64,000 bases of DNA from Algoriphagus taiwanensis. GTDB taxonomy: Bacteria; Bacteroidota; Bacteroidia; Cytophagales; Cyclobacteriaceae. Location: contig NZ_BTPE01000005.1 in NCBI RefSeq assembly GCF_036245645.1, positions 62,001 to 126,000 of the forward strand, written 5' to 3'. The notes beneath the pieces were generated by a model. The model worked only from the letters and a program-made list of their open reading frames with translations, was not told the DNA's origin and searched no databases. The position numbers and the translations under genes were made by a program. The stretch's first letter is position 1, and every line of letters starts with the position of its first letter. Shown piece after piece: positions 7,753 through 14,759 of this stretch.

Positions 7753-8946
7753 ATGAAAAAAATCCTTATCCTTATGCTTAGTGCCCTGCTTATTCAGGCG
7801 GAAGCATTCCCGCAAGAAGCTCTTTTCAGAGCCCAAAACATCATCTCTCCGGAAGTCCATGAAGATAACTCGGTCACGTTCCGAGTTTTCGCTCCCAATG
7901 CCAAGGAAGTTCAAGTGACTGGAGACTTTCTTCCCACAGTGAAAATGGATTCCCCGATGGGTCAGATCGATGGCCCGGGGAAAGCAGCTTTGACCAAAGA
8001 TGAAAATGGGGTTTGGTCCATGAAGACTGAGCCATTAGGCCCGGAGCTTTACAATTATTCCTTTATCGTAGATGGCTTCACCACAACCGATCCCAACAAT
8101 CCCTTTTTGATCCGGGATGTGGCTTCGGCATTCAATATTTTCATCGTCGGAGGCGGCCATGCAGAGCTTTTCAAAGTAAATGATATCCCTCACGGATCGG
8201 TGACGAGAAGATGGTATGATTCTCCGGGTTTGGGAATGGACCGCCGCATCACCATTTACACTCCTCCCGGCTATGAAAAATCAAACGAATCCTATCCTGT
8301 GCTTTACCTTTTGCATGGTGCAGGAGGAGATGAGGAGGCTTGGATCAACTTGGGCCGAACTGCCCAAATCATGGACAACCTTATCGCTGAGGGAAAAGCC
8401 AAACCCATGATTGTGGTCATGCCCAATGGCAATGTAATCCAAGATGGAGCTCCCGGAGAAGGGAGCAAAAACATGTACAAGCCTCAGTTTATGATCCCAA
8501 AAACCATGGACGGAACCTACGAAGGGGCTTTTGAGGATATCATCAAGTTTGTGGAAAGCAATTACCGGGTGAAAGCAGACAAAGCGAACCGAGCCATTGC
8601 CGGCCTATCCATGGGAGGATACCATACGCTGCATATTTCCAGATATTACCCCAATACCTTTGATTACATGGGTTTATTCTCCGCCGCCATTATGCCTAGA
8701 GAAGATGCTACAGGAAAAGTATACAGCAACTTTGACGAAACACTTCAAGCGCAAATGGACAATGGGTACAAACTTTACTGGATCGCCATTGGAAAAACCG
8801 ACTTTCTGTACGATGCCAATCAGCAATACATCGCCAAGTTGGATTCCATGAAAATGCCTTATGAATATGTGGAAAGTGAAGGCGGCCACATCTGGAGAAA
8901 TTGGAGGATTTACCTCAGTCAATTTGCTCCGAGATTGTTTCATTAA
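7753..8946 (+). CDS. Secreted CBM48-like + CE1 esterase
   Basis: 397 residues from the ATG at 7753, where a good signal peptide begins (MKKILILMLSALLIQAEAF); the longer frame starts upstream without one. Residues ~41-114 form an early-set domain of the CBM48/glycogen-binding type (VTFRVFAPNAKEVQVTGDF, later WSMKTEPLGPELYNYSFIVDG). The rest is an esterase of the PF00756 family: PVLYLLHGAGGDEEAW, nucleophile Ser286 in AGLSMGGYHT, probable acid near Asp350 (IGKTDFLY) and His379 in EGGHIWRNW. This two-domain layout is that of xylan-active acetyl/feruloyl esterases such as XynZ-type CE1 enzymes, so a role in hemicellulose side-chain removal is plausible but inferred. Confidence 0.88.
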   Translation: MKKILILMLSALLIQAEAFPQEALFRAQNIISPEVHEDNSVTFRVFAPNAKEVQVTGDFLPTVKMDSPMGQIDGPGKAALTKDENGVWSMKTEPLGPELYNYSFIVDGFTTTDPNNPFLIRDVASAFNIFIVGGGHAELFKVNDIPHGSVTRRWYDSPGLGMDRRITIYTPPGYEKSNESYPVLYLLHGAGGDEEAWINLGRTAQIMDNLIAEGKAKPMIVVMPNGNVIQDGAPGEGSKNMYKPQFMIPKTMDGTYEGAFEDIIKFVESNYRVKADKANRAIAGLSMGGYHTLHISRYYPNTFDYMGLFSAAIMPREDATGKVYSNFDETLQAQMDNGYKLYWIAIGKTDFLYDANQQYIAKLDSMKMPYEYVESEGGHIWRNWRIYLSQFAPRLFH

Positions 8947-8947
8947 C

Positions 8948-8984
8948 AAAAAAATCCCTTCAGTTGAACTGAAGGGATTTTTTG
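8948..8984. terminator. Bidirectional terminator between convergent genes
   Basis: AAAATCCCTTCAGTT and AACTGAAGGGATTTT form a long perfect stem with A-run on one side and T-run on the other. It sits between the convergent esterase (plus) and lipoprotein (minus) genes and would serve both. Confidence 0.85.
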
Positions 8985-8985
8985 T

Positions 8986-9645
8986 TTAATCAACAGGAAC
9001 TGCACCCGGAGGAAGTTTTTGGACGATTCTAAACTGTCCCTTGGTGACTTTGATTTCTCGTCCCTCTTTGGTCTTAAAAGTACCGGCAAACTGGCCTTCA
9101 ACTGTTCCGATAAACTGGGTGAAAGTCCCATTCATAAAGTTGTATCTGGTTTGCTTTCCTTCAAAAGTGATGATTTTCACTGTGCAGGAAGATCCCGGGA
9201 TTCTTTCTGATTCCAAAAATCCATATTCATGGGCCGAATACGCAAAATGCTTGACATTATCCTTTTTCACAAAAGCGGTCATAAACAGGTTATTCCCGTT
9301 GGTTCCATTACCCGGGCCCAAATCATGTCCGGCTTCATAGGTGCCCGTACCCAGAGGAATCCAATAAAAAGAGCCAAAATTGAAGTCATTGGAAGGTCCC
9401 CACAAGTTGACTGAAATGGACTTGTCCACGTTCAGCGTATTGAGAATTTCAGCATAGTTACTCACCTCCACCCCATCGATTTCCATCACATAGCGGCTTT
9501 CATCTCCTGAAAGGGTAAATGGAAAGTTCAAATCATTGCTGGCCTGCTGAGGATCATCCGGATCTACATCCTCACTGTCGGTACACGACACAAATAGCCC
9601 CGCGAAAAGTGCGAGAATCATCCCTTTAAACAATAAATTTTTCAT
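8986..9645 (-). CDS. Lipoprotein of unknown function (paralog of 742-1344)
   Basis: 219 residues with signal peptide and lipobox LFVSC placing the lipidated cysteine at residue 21, followed by an acidic linker (TDSEDVDPDDPQQ) typical of surface-exposed Bacteroidota lipoproteins. The remainder is rich in G, F, T and N without a recognisable motif. The ending VEGQFAGTFK...TKGQFRI parallels VEGTMSGQFY...FRI in the lipoprotein at 742-1344. ATG start. Upstream at 9699-9716 lies an 18-bp dyad similar in size and position to the one before the paralog. Monocistronic, ending at a shared terminator. Confidence 0.8.
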   Translation of the reverse strand: MKNLLFKGMILALFAGLFVSCTDSEDVDPDDPQQASNDLNFPFTLSGDESRYVMEIDGVEVSNYAEILNTLNVDKSISVNLWGPSNDFNFGSFYWIPLGTGTYEAGHDLGPGNGTNGNNLFMTAFVKKDNVKHFAYSAHEYGFLESERIPGSSCTVKIITFEGKQTRYNFMNGTFTQFIGTVEGQFAGTFKTKEGREIKVTKGQFRIVQKLPPGAVPVD

Positions 9646-9698
9646 GGTAAGTTAAATTTTGACTTACCCAAAGGAATTCAAGTTTGGAAAAAGTGACC

Positions 9699-9716
9699 AT
9701 ACGTCATTTGGCGTAT
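9699..9716. promoter_or_regulatory. Dyad operator candidate upstream of lipoprotein gene
   Basis: ATACGTCATTTGGCGTAT: outer arms ATACG/CGTAT plus an inner CA/TG pair, centre about 62 bp from the lipoprotein start at 9645. It is the same length as the dyad at 1394-1411 and agrees with it at 12 of 18 positions. On the other side lies only the 3' end of the GMC gene, so it can only serve the lipoprotein gene. Confidence 0.5.
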
Positions 9717-9752
9717 TTCAATCCCGTAGCGAGCAAACTTGACCCAAAAACC

Positions 9753-11444
9753 CTACAACAGGCCTTCTTTCACTGAATCAGCAGCATGATTCGCAGCCCG
9801 TGCCGTCAAAGCCATGTACAAAATGGAAGGGCTTTGATTGCCGGTGCTGGTCATGCAGGCTCCATCCGTGACAAAGACATTTTTGCATAAATGGAGCTGA
9901 TTCCACTCATTGAGAAGGGAGTTTTCAGGGGAAGTTCCCATTCTGGCACCGCCCATCTCGTGGATATCCAAGCCGGGTGCCTGCTCCGAGTCACTGATTT
10001 CGATATTTTTCACACCGGCCTTTTTCATCATTTCCTGAGCTTCTTTCAGGAAATCCCGGAGCATATTTTCGTCATTTTGATCATATCCCACAGAAATGAT
10101 CAATTGGGGAATACCGAAGGGATCGGTCTCAGTTTCGCTCAGGCGGACATGGTTTTCAAACTTGGGAATCGTCTCTCCCTGCATGTACATGTACACATGC
10201 CAGTTTCCGGGTTGGGTTTGAGCTTCTTTAAATTCCTTTCCAAAAGTAGGCTTGGACATTTCCTTCCCTCTTCCCCTCCAAGCGCCGGAGAAAATGGTGT
10301 AACCTCCCACAAAATCCAGATTGGGATCTTTCTTGCCCAGATTCCTGAAATTGGCGATGATAGGTTCTGTCGGATTTCTCCCGTAATAATACTTGTCCTG
10401 AAACTGCTCCAGCTCACCGGAAACCCAACCCCGATAATTGTGAAAAGCCACATATCGACCCAACAAATCATGATCATTCCCCAGTCCATTGGGAAAGCGA
10501 TTGGATTTGGAATTGAGTAAAACCAAAACAGAATTCAGCGCAGAGGCATTTAGAAAAATGACTTTGGCCTTAAATTCATGGATTTTCTTTGTCTCTGCAT
10601 CGATCACTTTCACTCCAGAAGCTTTTCCAGTGGTTTCGTCATAAATGATCGAATGAACTACCGAATGAGGTCTGATGGTCAGATTTCCTGTTCGCTCAGC
10701 CCAAGGCAAAGTCGAAGAAACCGAGCTAAAATATCCTCCGAAAGGGCAGCCCCTCATGCACATATCTCGGGCTTGGCATTGCCCTCTGCCCTGCTGCAAG
10801 TGGATTTCCTGAGGATCTGTCAAGTGAGCCCATCGGGCATGCACCATGTGGCGATCGGGGTAATTTTCCCGGATTTTTTGACTCATAAAATCTTCAGCAC
10901 AGTTGAATGGGAATGGCTTCATAAACTCCCCGTCAGGCATGGCCTCTATCCCATCCCGAGTCCCACAGACTCCGATAAACCTCTCCACGTGGCTATACCA
11001 AGGTGCCACATCCTCGTACCCAATTGGCCAATTCATCCCATAACCTTGGGTTTCCGGGGATTTGAATTCATGAGGACTCCAGCGCTGAGTGGCCCGTCCC
11101 CAAGTCAGGGATTTCCCACCCACCTGATAGCCCCGAATCCAGTCAAATGGCTTTTCCTGAATATAAGGTTGGTCCTTATCCTGAATGAAAAAGTGTTTGG
11201 TTTCCTCTCCAAATCCCGCCGCTTTGCTGATCAAAGGATTCTTTTCCAAATACTCCTGAGTCACCTGACCTCGATGTGGAACCTCCCAAGGCTTTAATGT
11301 GGCAGTGGGATAGTCTTTATTATGCACTACTGAGCGACCTCTTTCCAGCACTAGGGTTTTGAGTCCTTTTTCACAGAGTTCCTTGGCAGCCCAGCCACCA
11401 GAAATGCCTGAACCGACCACAATCGCATCGAAGGTATTTTCCAT
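9753..11444 (-). CDS. GMC-family FAD oxidoreductase
   Basis: 563 residues from the ATG at 11442-11444; an 11-codon extension starts with TTG and is less likely. The FAD-binding Rossmann motif is AIVVGSGISGGWAAKEL near the N-terminus, then RGYQVGGKSLTWG, and the C-terminal GMC domain carries DIHEMGGARMG and DGACMTSTGNQSPSILYMAL with the usual His and Asn of the active site. A cysteine-rich stretch GQCQARDMCMRGCPFGG is present mid-protein. Family members of this size in Bacteroidota oxidise alcohol groups of sugars or polyols and often work with a small gluconate-dehydrogenase-subunit-3-like partner and a cytochrome; neither is adjacent here. No signal peptide is visible. The substrate is unknown. 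Confidence 0.88.
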   Translation of the reverse strand: MENTFDAIVVGSGISGGWAAKELCEKGLKTLVLERGRSVVHNKDYPTATLKPWEVPHRGQVTQEYLEKNPLISKAAGFGEETKHFFIQDKDQPYIQEKPFDWIRGYQVGGKSLTWGRATQRWSPHEFKSPETQGYGMNWPIGYEDVAPWYSHVERFIGVCGTRDGIEAMPDGEFMKPFPFNCAEDFMSQKIRENYPDRHMVHARWAHLTDPQEIHLQQGRGQCQARDMCMRGCPFGGYFSSVSSTLPWAERTGNLTIRPHSVVHSIIYDETTGKASGVKVIDAETKKIHEFKAKVIFLNASALNSVLVLLNSKSNRFPNGLGNDHDLLGRYVAFHNYRGWVSGELEQFQDKYYYGRNPTEPIIANFRNLGKKDPNLDFVGGYTIFSGAWRGRGKEMSKPTFGKEFKEAQTQPGNWHVYMYMQGETIPKFENHVRLSETETDPFGIPQLIISVGYDQNDENMLRDFLKEAQEMMKKAGVKNIEISDSEQAPGLDIHEMGGARMGTSPENSLLNEWNQLHLCKNVFVTDGACMTSTGNQSPSILYMALTARAANHAADSVKEGLL

Positions 11445-11518
11445 GGTATCAAAATTCGGATTTCTAAAATTTTCCAAAATTTCTCTTCCATCCTATTTGA
11501 ATTCCATATTCTTCATTT

Positions 11519-11540
11519 ACTTTGCATTTCAAAGTACTTT
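11519..11540. promoter_or_regulatory. Operator-like dyad, copy 1
   Basis: ACTTTG (11519-11524) and CAAAGT (11530-11535) form an inverted repeat with a 5-base spacer and run into ACTTT (11536-11540), ending five bases before the ATG at 11545. The same arrangement recurs at 12471-12497 before the next gene of the cluster. A winged-helix regulator is encoded between the two copies and is the obvious candidate ligand. Confidence 0.5.
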
Positions 11541-11544
11541 TAAA

Positions 11545-12159
11545 ATGAATAAAGCAGAAAGAGAATTAGCCGAAATCAAGGCCATGATGGAGCGGAGCAC
11601 CCGCTTTCTTTCCCTCAGCGGCTTGTCAGGAGTCCTGGCAGGAATCTACGCCCTGATCGGGTCCGGCATGGTTGCTTATTGGATTTATGGGGCGGAAACC
11701 AGCCTTTTCGAAGGAATTGAAATCCTTTCGACCCGGGAGATTCTCAACAGGACCTTGGTAACAGCTGCAATCGTACTGGCTTTAGCTTTGATTTCTGCCT
11801 ATCTATTGAGCCAAAAGAAAAGCCAAAAAAGCGCTTCCAAATTCTGGACCGCCTCAAGCCGCAGATTTCTTTCCACCTTATTTATCCCGGTAATTTCCGG
11901 AGGGCTATTTTCCTTCGCTCTGCTTCATGAGGGCTTTTTCCATCTTATACCTGCATCAACCTTAATCTTTTACGGTTTGGGATTGATCAATGCTTCTCAA
12001 TTCACTTTGAATGAAATCAAAAATCTGGGCTACGGACAATTGATTCTGGGACTGATTGCGGCTTTTCAACCGACTTGGGGACTGATCTGTTGGGCTTTGG
12101 GTTTTGGGGTGCTCCATGTGATCTATGGTTCCATGATGTATTACAAATACGACCGATAA
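11545..12159 (+). CDS. Multi-pass membrane protein upstream of winged-helix regulator
   Basis: 204 residues from the ATG at 11545; the upstream extension overlaps the divergent promoter and is discarded. A short charged start (NKAERELAEIKAMMERSTRF) precedes about six hydrophobic segments. This two-gene unit, a membrane protein with an 'AEIKxMMERS' leader followed one base later by a small winged-helix regulator, is a recurrent arrangement in Bacteroidota, though its function is not established. The start lies just downstream of the dyad at 11519-11540, so it is probably autoregulated by the next gene's product. Confidence 0.75.
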   Translation: MNKAERELAEIKAMMERSTRFLSLSGLSGVLAGIYALIGSGMVAYWIYGAETSLFEGIEILSTREILNRTLVTAAIVLALALISAYLLSQKKSQKSASKFWTASSRRFLSTLFIPVISGGLFSFALLHEGFFHLIPASTLIFYGLGLINASQFTLNEIKNLGYGQLILGLIAAFQPTWGLICWALGFGVLHVIYGSMMYYKYDR

Positions 12160-12160
12160 G

Positions 12161-12454
12161 GTGAAGGGGAATTACGACAAGGCTTTTGAAAATGTGGTTC
12201 GGCTGCGGGTCATGTCCATCCTGATGGTCAATGAGCAGTTTGACTTCAATTCCTTCAAGGAGCTTCTGGAGGTGACCGATGGCAATCTGGCTTCCCACCT
12301 GAGGAATCTGGAAAACCAGGGCTATATCCAAGTGGAAAAAACCTTTGTCGGACGCAAGCCCCAAACCAATTATTCGGCCACAACAGCCGGTAAAATCGCA
12401 TTCCAGGACCACCTCGATTTCCTTGAAAATTTGATTAAAGAAAACAAAACCTAA
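12161..12454 (+). CDS. Winged-helix transcriptional regulator (PF13601-like)
   Basis: 97 residues, GTG start one base after the preceding stop. The sequence reads as one winged helix: FENVVRLRVMSILMVNE (helix 1), FNSFKELLEVTDGNLASHL (helix-turn-helix with recognition helix), then RNLENQGYIQVEKTFVGRKP and NYSATTAGKIAFQDHL (wing and dimer helix). This is the MarR/ArsR-like 'transcriptional regulator' type that binds short palindromes. The dyads ACTTTG-N5-CAAAGT before 11545 and 12507 are the likely sites. No effector-binding domain is present, so the signal may come through the membrane protein encoded with it. Confidence 0.82.
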   Translation: MKGNYDKAFENVVRLRVMSILMVNEQFDFNSFKELLEVTDGNLASHLRNLENQGYIQVEKTFVGRKPQTNYSATTAGKIAFQDHLDFLENLIKENKT

Positions 12455-12470
12455 AAAAATTTATCCATCC

Positions 12471-12497
12471 ACTTTGAAAATCAAAGTACTTTCAAAG
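12471..12497. promoter_or_regulatory. Operator-like dyad, copy 2
   Basis: ACTTTGA and TCAAAGT flank a 3-base spacer (12471-12487), and TACTTTCAAAG (12487-12497) continues the pattern, giving three overlapping half-sites. It ends 9 bases before the ATG at 12507. Compare 11519-11540, with which it shares TCAAAGTACTTT. Confidence 0.5.
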
Positions 12498-12506
12498 CCT
12501 AAATTT

Positions 12507-12827
12507 ATGAAGAAAACAACCTTTCTCCCCGAGTTCCTAAAGGAACTCATCCTGCCGGCTGCCTTAGGTGCATCCCTCCCCCTGGCTTGGTTACTCCTCC
12601 TTATATTGACCAAAGAAGACCTTTTTGAGTCTTGGATGTATTATCCGCTGACCATTATTCCAATCGGAGGTGCAATAGGCGGTGCATTCTTTTATTTGAT
12701 GGGATTCCATTGGTTTTCTGAAGGCAAAAGCAAACTCATTGCGATCATCTTCAGCACGATCCTCTATTTCGTCTGTTTGTGGTTCAGTGCTGTTACTGCC
12801 TTTGCGATCACCGGACATTGGAACTAA
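12507..12827 (+). CDS. Small membrane protein, unknown
   Basis: 106 residues from the ATG at 12507; an upstream in-frame TTG lies inside the operator-like dyad and is rejected. Three hydrophobic segments (about 17-37, 43-65 and 80-105), no motif recognised. It has its own copy of the dyad and so is probably controlled together with the membrane protein/regulator pair upstream, and is followed 30 bases later by a DUF4153 gene on the same strand. Confidence 0.7.
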   Translation: MKKTTFLPEFLKELILPAALGASLPLAWLLLLILTKEDLFESWMYYPLTIIPIGGAIGGAFFYLMGFHWFSEGKSKLIAIIFSTILYFVCLWFSAVTAFAITGHWN

Positions 12828-12857
12828 AAACTGTAAATTCACCTAAACCAAAGCACC

Positions 12858-14102
12858 ATGAAAGAACTCATCCTTTCCCATCTCGATCAGCCTGTCGAGT
12901 TGGAGAAACTCTACCGGAAAAATAAATCCGAATTCAAATCCACCTTCAATTTCATATATCCTGAATTACAGGAAAATGAACTCGCTAGATTTTGGTATGC
13001 TCGACTCAACTATGAATCGGAATCGGTGGGCTGGGGAAAGTCAAGCGATTGGGCATTTATCCTAATAGCAGCCGGGATTGCCTATCTGATTGCCAAATTA
13101 CCGGCAATTTTTGATTGGGATGAAGATTTCTTTTTCCCCAGAAATCTGGGTTTTATTGTATTCCCTTTTGTTTCGGCCTATTTTGCCTGGAAACAAAAAT
13201 TAACCCTAAAGTCCTTATCCATTCCTTTGGGCATTCTTTTGATTGCAGGAATTTATATCAATCTCCTGCCAAATAATGAGGAAAGTGACACGCTGGTTTT
13301 AGCCTGTATTCATTTGCCTTTGCTGCTTTGGGGTATTTTGGGTTTTGTTTTCGGAGGCACCCATCCAAAAAATCTTGATTCCCGACTAGCCTTCCTGAAT
13401 TTTAACGGAGATTCGGTAATCATGGGAGCTGTATTGGGCCTGTCAGGAATGATTTTATCCGGAATCACGATAGGTTTATTTTCACTGATTGGGCTAAAAA
13501 TCGAGGAGTTTTATTTCGAATACATTGGTTTATTCGGCCTAGTGGCAGCGCCACTGATTGCTACCCACCTTACTTATACTAATCCTCAACTGGTCAATAA
13601 AGTCCCTCCCATCGTAGCAAAGATTTTTAGTCCTTTGGTATTGGTTATGCTGGTGATTTATTTGGGAGCCATCGTCTATTCGGGCAAAGATCCCTACAAT
13701 GACCGGGAATTCTTGTTGCTTTTCAACATGCTTTTGATCGGCGTAATGGCATTGATATTTTTCTCGGTAGCTGAATCTTTGGAAGAAGAAAAGCGAAGCG
13801 TAGGAACTTGGGTTTTGTCAGCACTTTCTGTGGTAACTGTCGTTGTCAATGGAATTGCGCTTTCAGCGATAGTTTTTAGAATTTCTGAATTCGGCATCAC
13901 CCCCAATCGGATGGCTGTACTGGGAATAAATATCCTGATGCTGATCCATTTGGTTTTGGTCTGCATTAAGTTGATAGGGACAATCCATGGGAAATCTGAA
14001 ATCAAAGAAGTAGGAATTACTATTGTCAGATTTCTTCCTGTCTATGTACTTTGGACAGCCATAGTGATTTTCCTGTTTCCTGTACTGTTTGGATTTTCTT
14101 AA
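12858..14102 (+). CDS. DUF4153-like multi-pass membrane protein
   Basis: 414 residues with a soluble N-terminal segment (to about 65) and about ten hydrophobic segments. The organisation, and stretches such as FIPRNLGFIVFP-like 'FFPRNLGFIVFPFVSAYFAWK', resemble DUF4153 integral membrane proteins of Bacteroidota, whose role is unknown. It follows the small membrane protein at 12507 by 30 bases, so one transcript is likely. It converges with the response-regulator gene and the two stops are 12 bases apart. Confidence 0.65.
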   Translation: MKELILSHLDQPVELEKLYRKNKSEFKSTFNFIYPELQENELARFWYARLNYESESVGWGKSSDWAFILIAAGIAYLIAKLPAIFDWDEDFFFPRNLGFIVFPFVSAYFAWKQKLTLKSLSIPLGILLIAGIYINLLPNNEESDTLVLACIHLPLLLWGILGFVFGGTHPKNLDSRLAFLNFNGDSVIMGAVLGLSGMILSGITIGLFSLIGLKIEEFYFEYIGLFGLVAAPLIATHLTYTNPQLVNKVPPIVAKIFSPLVLVMLVIYLGAIVYSGKDPYNDREFLLLFNMLLIGVMALIFFSVAESLEEEKRSVGTWVLSALSVVTVVVNGIALSAIVFRISEFGITPNRMAVLGINILMLIHLVLVCIKLIGTIHGKSEIKEVGITIVRFLPVYVLWTAIVIFLFPVLFGFS

Positions 14103-14114
14103 AGGAGGCAAAAA

Positions 14115-14759
14115 TCAGGAAACCAGCCCTTCTTGAATGGCTATTCGAACAAGTCCAGCCACATTGCGCGTGTTCAGTTTACGCATAATTGATTTTCTAT
14201 GTGTCTCAATAGTAGAAACCTCTAAACTCAACTGATCGGCAATCTCCTTGGTAGAAAAGGCTTCTGCAATCAATTTCAAAACCTCTCTTTCCCTGTTGCT
14301 GAGTTCATCAATTTGGGAATTAGAGGTTTTTTGAATTTGTCTGGACTTTGAATTCAACACCTCTGTGACTGGAGAGCTGTAATAATTTTGATCTTTACTT
14401 ACTTTCTCCAAGGCAATTCTCAGCTCAAACTCATCGAGATTCTTCAGGATGTAGGCATTTACCTTCAAGGAAAGGGCTTCCTTGACTGTCGCGCGGTCCA
14501 AATGCATGGTTAATAAGATGGTTTTTAACTCAGGAAAATCCTGTTTTAGCCTTCGGATCAATTCCAAGCCATTCAAACCGGGCATTTCCAAGTCCACCAA
14601 CAAAATATCCGGATTCCAGATGGGGATCTTTTTTAGCGCTTCTATGGAATCATGGTAGGTGGTTAACAATTCAAACCCTGGAATCTCCTGAATGATACGG
14701 CTAAGTCCATCAATGATCATTTGATGATCATCTACTATTACAATGCTTTTTTTATCCAT
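14115..14759 (-). CDS. NarL/LuxR-family response regulator
   Basis: 214 residues. Receiver domain at the N-terminus: acidic pair DDH (10-12), phospho-acceptor Asp56 in DILLVDLEMPG, conserved Thr in ILLTMH, and a Lys in AYILKN. LuxR-type helix-turn-helix at about 147-210 (LSNREREVLKLIAEAFSTKE, then STIETHRKSIMRKL). Its ATG directly follows the kinase stop (TAGATG), so kinase and regulator are translationally coupled and form one two-component system. The closest candidate target is the divergent gene at 16904, whose promoter region holds two copies of a 14-bp repeat. Confidence 0.92.
   Translation of the reverse strand: MDKKSIVIVDDHQMIIDGLSRIIQEIPGFELLTTYHDSIEALKKIPIWNPDILLVDLEMPGLNGLELIRRLKQDFPELKTILLTMHLDRATVKEALSLKVNAYILKNLDEFELRIALEKVSKDQNYYSSPVTEVLNSKSRQIQKTSNSQIDELSNREREVLKLIAEAFSTKEIADQLSLEVSTIETHRKSIMRKLNTRNVAGLVRIAIQEGLVS

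Noticed and set aside
9891..11297. Plus-strand frames antisense to the GMC oxidoreductase
   Set aside because: Complementary shadows of a well-supported gene; no motif or start context.
11359..11544. N-terminal extension of the membrane protein at 11545
   Set aside because: It would run antisense through the start of the GMC gene and across the operator-like dyad; the ATG at 11545 starts the conserved-looking part.
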